NCBI GenBank assembly: GCA_030619735.1
Contig: JAUXAV010000040.1
Span: 1-8,542, forward strand
Length of the DNA stretch: 8,542 nt
Source: Candidatus Aenigmatarchaeota archaeon
Lineage (GTDB): Archaea; Aenigmatarchaeota; Aenigmatarchaeia; QMZP01; JAUXAV01
Direction of reading: 5' to 3'
In this document: positions 7,001-8,542 of the stretch, in pieces
Numbering within the stretch: position 1 is the first letter of the stretch
Layout: every line of letters begins with the position of its first letter
Notes under the pieces: generated by a model
Databases searched by the model: none
Told to the model about the DNA's origin: nothing
The model's input: only the letters and a program-made list of their open reading frames with translations
Position numbers and translations under genes: made by a program

Positions 7001-7342
7001 GATTTTGCCCATTTTGTTGATACAGGGGACGTGGATTTGAGTCCTGATAAAAGGGTTATGCGGGTTGGGTTAAATCCCTATGAGGAGAGAGAGGTGTTTG
7101 TAAGGGTCTACTCATCATCCATTGACCAGTTCTATCTCCAGCTTAATGCAACCTCTTCCCTGACAGAGTACGGGGGATTATGTTCGGGTCCGAACTGCAT
7201 GAAGGGTTCCGACACTGTTGTTATAACCGTTGGCTACCCGGTTGAATTCCCAGGCATTAACATCTGGGGCATTCTGCTGCTTGTGATGATTTCCCTGATT
7301 GTTTATTTGAGGGCGGGAATGGGGAAACAGATAGCTATTTAA
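4058..7342 (+). CDS. Giant surface protein: nested Ig/LamG/discoidin modules, Cys-rich domain, C-terminal anchor
   Basis: Complete, 1094 residues. The ATG has a Shine-Dalgarno-like sequence at good spacing and begins a hydrophobic signal (about residues 4-27). Module A: N-half of an Ig-like domain (28-78), LamG first part (79-180), discoidin/F5-8C-like insert (181-325: HWFIVDLGE, VNIYVSNDKENW, GRYVKVEI), LamG remainder (326-440, NWHHISATY, FNGTIDE), Ig C-half (445-490, YTYQGFAKDTSGN). Module B repeats this without the discoidin insert (495-796). Next come a 12-Cys domain (799-930), a C-terminal beta domain (931-1062) and EFPGINIWG with a membrane helix and basic end (1063-1094). LamG and discoidin folds commonly bind glycans, so the protein is probably a displayed carbohydrate-binding adhesin. 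About forty N-x-S/T sequons suggest heavy N-glycosylation. It is paralogous to the 3-3662 gene in its C-terminal part. Codons before about 6400 are AT-rich; after it they match the neighbours. Confidence 0.92.
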   Translation: MRAGAVLLIFGMFLISIFGYMILVAAFTPLINFTPPTPANATTTTNTSVEINISVTEADLDEFKWNWNGTNYTFYNDSLVLMMNFDNVSALGECTVRNQADCVIDVSKYGNNGTLGNATAGTDPTWNATGKYGGAFEFDGTDDYINISYDDSLNITQAITLSAWIKSNIDSRYILARDPPADWLGINSSHLDDASHPGYFDHLLTEALNGNDYWRCDDDETHWFIVDLGETKNVQKVRGRSDQYGDPANVNIYVSNDKENWGAGVATGITTWKDTSEFVEIDTTGKEGRYVKVEIVATEDPFSYLAFGDDPPFTIFDVYEGKITVPYALNTKNGGEFLIMNNSTIYNVTASGDINDGNWHHISATYNGSTMSLYTDGALKATSTNYSGDLPTNDGALWIGANYSSVDSANFNGTIDEIRIWNTSLSADEIYEHYVSNLNKYDTDKWSFYINQSKNSTDSLDIGTYTYQGFAKDTSGNENSTEERTLTIKTDIVYPLINFIAPTPANGTSTTDISVEIKINITNADDLDEFKWNWNGTNYTFYNDSLVLMMNFDNVSALGENDTYVVDLSKYGNNGTVNGNPVMNLTGGKYHGAFEFDGAGDYVDVGTLDGFKSVSMWIRQGVRNQYDYYFSHFYFGIYASDSPFPGILTFYDGSSDLHTTINMDDYVGEWVNIIVVKEDDDDIIVYFNGIIVGQSTTAAVIDSRNVRLGSGSGAFHYFNGTIDEVRIWNRSLSVAEVYEHYVSNLNKYDTDKWEFYTNQSKNATDGLDDGAYTYQGFAKDTAGNVGESEERTVTVEELIGFYCIVRLGSCAGDEVNLFQMSSTSDAHASVDDSYSYRVCCGGISGLGKSCFGNYNIVMRLYDTSNSHAETKEANSGQYNIDVCLSSLGSVNCLSSDSSCPADYICVASISDWSNAHVGDCNAYSRKICCSTLWNVSLLEYPLVNFAVQYINMLISDSALLKVQVRNLQGSLDNITLNISEYDFAHFVDTGDVDLSPDKRVMRVGLNPYEEREVFVRVYSSSIDQFYLQLNATSSLTEYGGLCSGPNCMKGSDTVVITVGYPVEFPGINIWGILLLVMISLIVYLRAGMGKQIAI
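4231..4332 (+). repeat. Perfect 102-bp direct repeat, copy 1
   Basis: Identical base for base to 5632-5733. It encodes the end of the Ig-like N-half and the first LamG strand (DEFKWNWNGTNYTFYND, then LVLMMNFDNVSALG). It opens Ig/LamG module A of the 4058-7342 gene. Confidence 0.93.
5448..5479 (+). repeat. 32-bp exact repeat at the end of module A
   Basis: Identical to 6369-6400. It encodes YTYQGFAKDT of the Ig-like C-half. Downstream of this copy the sequence stays AT-rich. Confidence 0.88.
5632..5733 (+). repeat. Perfect 102-bp direct repeat, copy 2
   Basis: Identical to 4231-4332, at an offset of 1401 bases. It opens module B. Sequence on either side diverges at once: one extra GAT codon lies just upstream, and different LamG cores lie downstream. 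Confidence 0.93.
6369..6400 (+). repeat. 32-bp exact repeat at the end of module B
   Basis: Identical to 5448-5479. Immediately after it the sequence becomes GC-rich (GCCGGGAATGTGGGCGAAAG), unlike the matching place in module A. Confidence 0.88.
7244..7312 (+). repeat. Shared C-terminal tail sequence, copy 2
   Basis: Partner of 3570-3638. It encodes EFPGINIWG and the hydrophobic stretch of the second giant protein, followed by the basic end LRAGMGKQIAI. Confidence 0.9.
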
Positions 7343-7367
7343 TTGTTACTGGTGAAATAATAATTAA
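7339..7367. other. AT-rich inverted repeat between genes 3 and 4
   Basis: TTAATTGTTA (7339-7348) pairs with TAATAATTAA (7358-7367) in ten pairs, one of them G-U, around a nine-base loop. It overlaps the stop codon of the upstream gene. It could be a weak RNA hairpin, a protein-binding palindrome or part of an AT-rich promoter; the sequence cannot decide among these. Confidence 0.35.
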
Positions 7368-7376
7368 CCATAGGAA

Positions 7377-7384
7377 AGGTGGTC
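7377..7384 (+). promoter_or_regulatory. Shine-Dalgarno-like site for the last gene
   Basis: AGGTGGTC matches AGGTGATC at seven of eight positions. It overlaps the GTG at 7379, so it cannot serve that codon. It lies eight bases before an ATT at 7388 and seventeen before the GTG at 7397. It is the main reason to doubt the 7379 start. Confidence 0.4.
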
Positions 7385-8518
7385 ATTATTAAGGGAGTGG
7401 ATGAGTTTGTATGGGTATTTATTGCGGCAATAATAGTCCTGATAATAGTCGCCCTGGTGGGGCTGTATATGGGAGGGGGCGGGATAGGCCCTGTCGCTCC
7501 TGTTTCAAACTATACGCTCCTGGGCAACTTCTCCCTGGGAAGGGTCGGTTTTACTGGCTCCTCTCCCATCAGGACAGAGAATATCGGCTCCTTTATAGCA
7601 GGGGAGCCTCAGGTGGAGAGCATAAAAAGCGTGACAGAGCTGGGGATTGCAACATCCCTGATAGGTATAGAGAGGAGGGAGTATACCCTGGGGATACAGG
7701 AGGAGATTCTACCTGCGGTAAGGGAGGTTAAAATCTCTTTTGATGTTGATGAAACCAATCTTTACGGGAACCTGGTAATTAAATGGAACGGTAAGGCTGT
7801 CTTTAACAGGAAGGCCTCTGTGGGTCATTACAGCCTGACCCTGGAAAAGGATATTGTTAAGACTGCCAATAGTCTGGAGGTTTATGCAGAGGGGCCTGGG
7901 CTTCTGTTCTGGGCGTCCAGTATCTATAACCTGAAGGACTTCAGGGTGAACCAGGTTTCAGGGCTTGCAAAGCTCTATCCCTTCTCCCTGAGCTCAGGGG
8001 AACTGCAAACCCTAGACAAGGGAGAGATTAGCTTTGAACTCGGGAAGAGGGACCCTGGGAAGCTTCTGATAAAGGTGAACGGCATAACGGTTTACTTCAA
8101 AGAGCCCAGCCTGGTGGAGAAAATAAGCTTTACATATGCTGATGTCCCGTTCCTGAAGGCAGGGAACAATCTGGTTGTCTTCTCCACTGAAACAGGAAGC
8201 TTCAATATAATGGATGCGGAGCTTAGCATCTACTCCCTTACTAATATCCAGGTAAGGAAGAGGAGCTTTGATATGGACTCTGATATGCTTGAGGAGTTCG
8301 GGATAGGGATTCTGGAAATCCGGGTCGGGAAAATCGTGAAGGAGGGGGATTTCCAGGTAAGTATAAACAGGGAGGACCTTGCGGCCCCTGTTATGGAGGA
8401 GGGCATGAACAGGATAATATTCGGGAAGAACCTGCTGCAGGAAGGCAGGAATGACATAGAGTTCTCAGGGACCGGGGCATTTGATATCCCGGAGGTCAGG
8501 ATAGGGTTTGAGAAATAG
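7379..8518 (+). CDS. N-terminally anchored protein with about three beta-sandwich repeats
   Basis: Up to 379 residues. A short N-terminus with KGVDEFVW leads into one strong membrane helix (about residues 9-31), then a Gly-rich turn and an all-beta ectodomain. Three similar blocks can be seen: about 116-195 (NLVIKWNGKAVF, SLEVYAEG), 211-296 (KLLIKVNGITVY, NLVVFSTETGSF) and 306-379 (DFQVSINREDL, NDIEFSGTGAF). Each has an L-x-I-x-x-N-(G) strand followed later by a G/A-x-N-x-[LI]-x-[FV] strand. The first block contains EGPGLLFWASS. I recall similar anchored proteins in DPANN archaea without a named function. The start is uncertain: GTG 7379 is the most upstream possible codon, GTG 7397 and a non-standard ATT at 7388 also fit. 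Codon use is GC-richer than the LamG cores and looks native. It is the last gene before a possible terminator. A structural or partner role for the two giant surface proteins is inferred. Confidence 0.88.
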   Translation: MVIIKGVDEFVWVFIAAIIVLIIVALVGLYMGGGGIGPVAPVSNYTLLGNFSLGRVGFTGSSPIRTENIGSFIAGEPQVESIKSVTELGIATSLIGIERREYTLGIQEEILPAVREVKISFDVDETNLYGNLVIKWNGKAVFNRKASVGHYSLTLEKDIVKTANSLEVYAEGPGLLFWASSIYNLKDFRVNQVSGLAKLYPFSLSSGELQTLDKGEISFELGKRDPGKLLIKVNGITVYFKEPSLVEKISFTYADVPFLKAGNNLVVFSTETGSFNIMDAELSIYSLTNIQVRKRSFDMDSDMLEEFGIGILEIRVGKIVKEGDFQVSINREDLAAPVMEEGMNRIIFGKNLLQEGRNDIEFSGTGAFDIPEVRIGFEK

Positions 8519-8542
8519 TTACCGCTATGGTAATAATTTTTT
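8519..8542 (+). terminator. Possible terminator: short hairpin plus T-run
   Basis: TTACC (8519-8523) and GGTAA (8529-8533) form a five-pair stem with a five-base loop directly after the last stop codon. A run of at least six T follows (8537-8542) to the window edge. Archaeal termination depends mainly on T-runs, so the run matters more than the weak stem. The run may continue beyond the window. Confidence 0.4.

Noticed and set aside
7411..7731. 106-residue + strand open frame overlapping the last gene
   Set aside because: It overlaps the membrane helix and following beta region of the 379-residue gene in another frame and has no coherent protein features.

Overview
The window reads as one stretch of an archaeal cell-surface gene cluster. 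Four genes lie head to tail on the + strand with gaps of 18, 23 and 36 bases, which suggests one transcription unit. I see no gene on the - strand, no RNA gene, no transposase and no CRISPR array. The archaeal reading rests on three things: Asn-rich, sequon-rich exported proteins, LamG modules nested in Ig-like folds with the FKWNWNGTNYTFYNDS motif, and a Cys-rich SNAH/CC domain. From memory of similar proteins I favour a DPANN-type lineage (Woesearchaeota/Pacearchaeota-like), but no phylogenetic marker is present to prove it.

Layout: (1) 3-3662, the 3' part of a very large C-terminally anchored protein whose start lies upstream of the window. It carries three LamG (concanavalin-like jelly-roll) domains set inside a split fibronectin-III-like domain. 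(2) 3681-4034, a 117-residue N-terminally anchored protein with a four-cysteine ectodomain. (3) 4058-7342, a complete 1094-residue paralogue of the first. It has a signal peptide, two Ig/LamG nested modules (the first also holding a discoidin/F5-8C-like domain inside its LamG), a 12-cysteine domain and the same C-terminal domain and membrane tail. (4) 7379-8518, a 379-residue protein anchored at its N-terminus, with about three beta-sandwich repeats. A weak hairpin plus T-run ends the window.

The two giant proteins share an almost identical C-terminal tail (EFPG[LI]NIWG, hydrophobic stretch, basic end). It looks like a sorting or anchoring signal, so both should be displayed outside the cell, while genes 2 and 4 are anchored by their N-termini. 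Together they could form an adhesion or sugar-binding surface apparatus; this role is inferred.

The most striking structure is mosaicism. LamG cores of about 23-33% GC sit between GC-richer (47-57%) conserved boundaries. A 157-bp repeat pair brackets one core, a perfect 102-bp repeat begins both modules of gene 3, and a composition breakpoint follows a 32-bp exact repeat. This suggests that binding modules are exchanged through conserved junctions.
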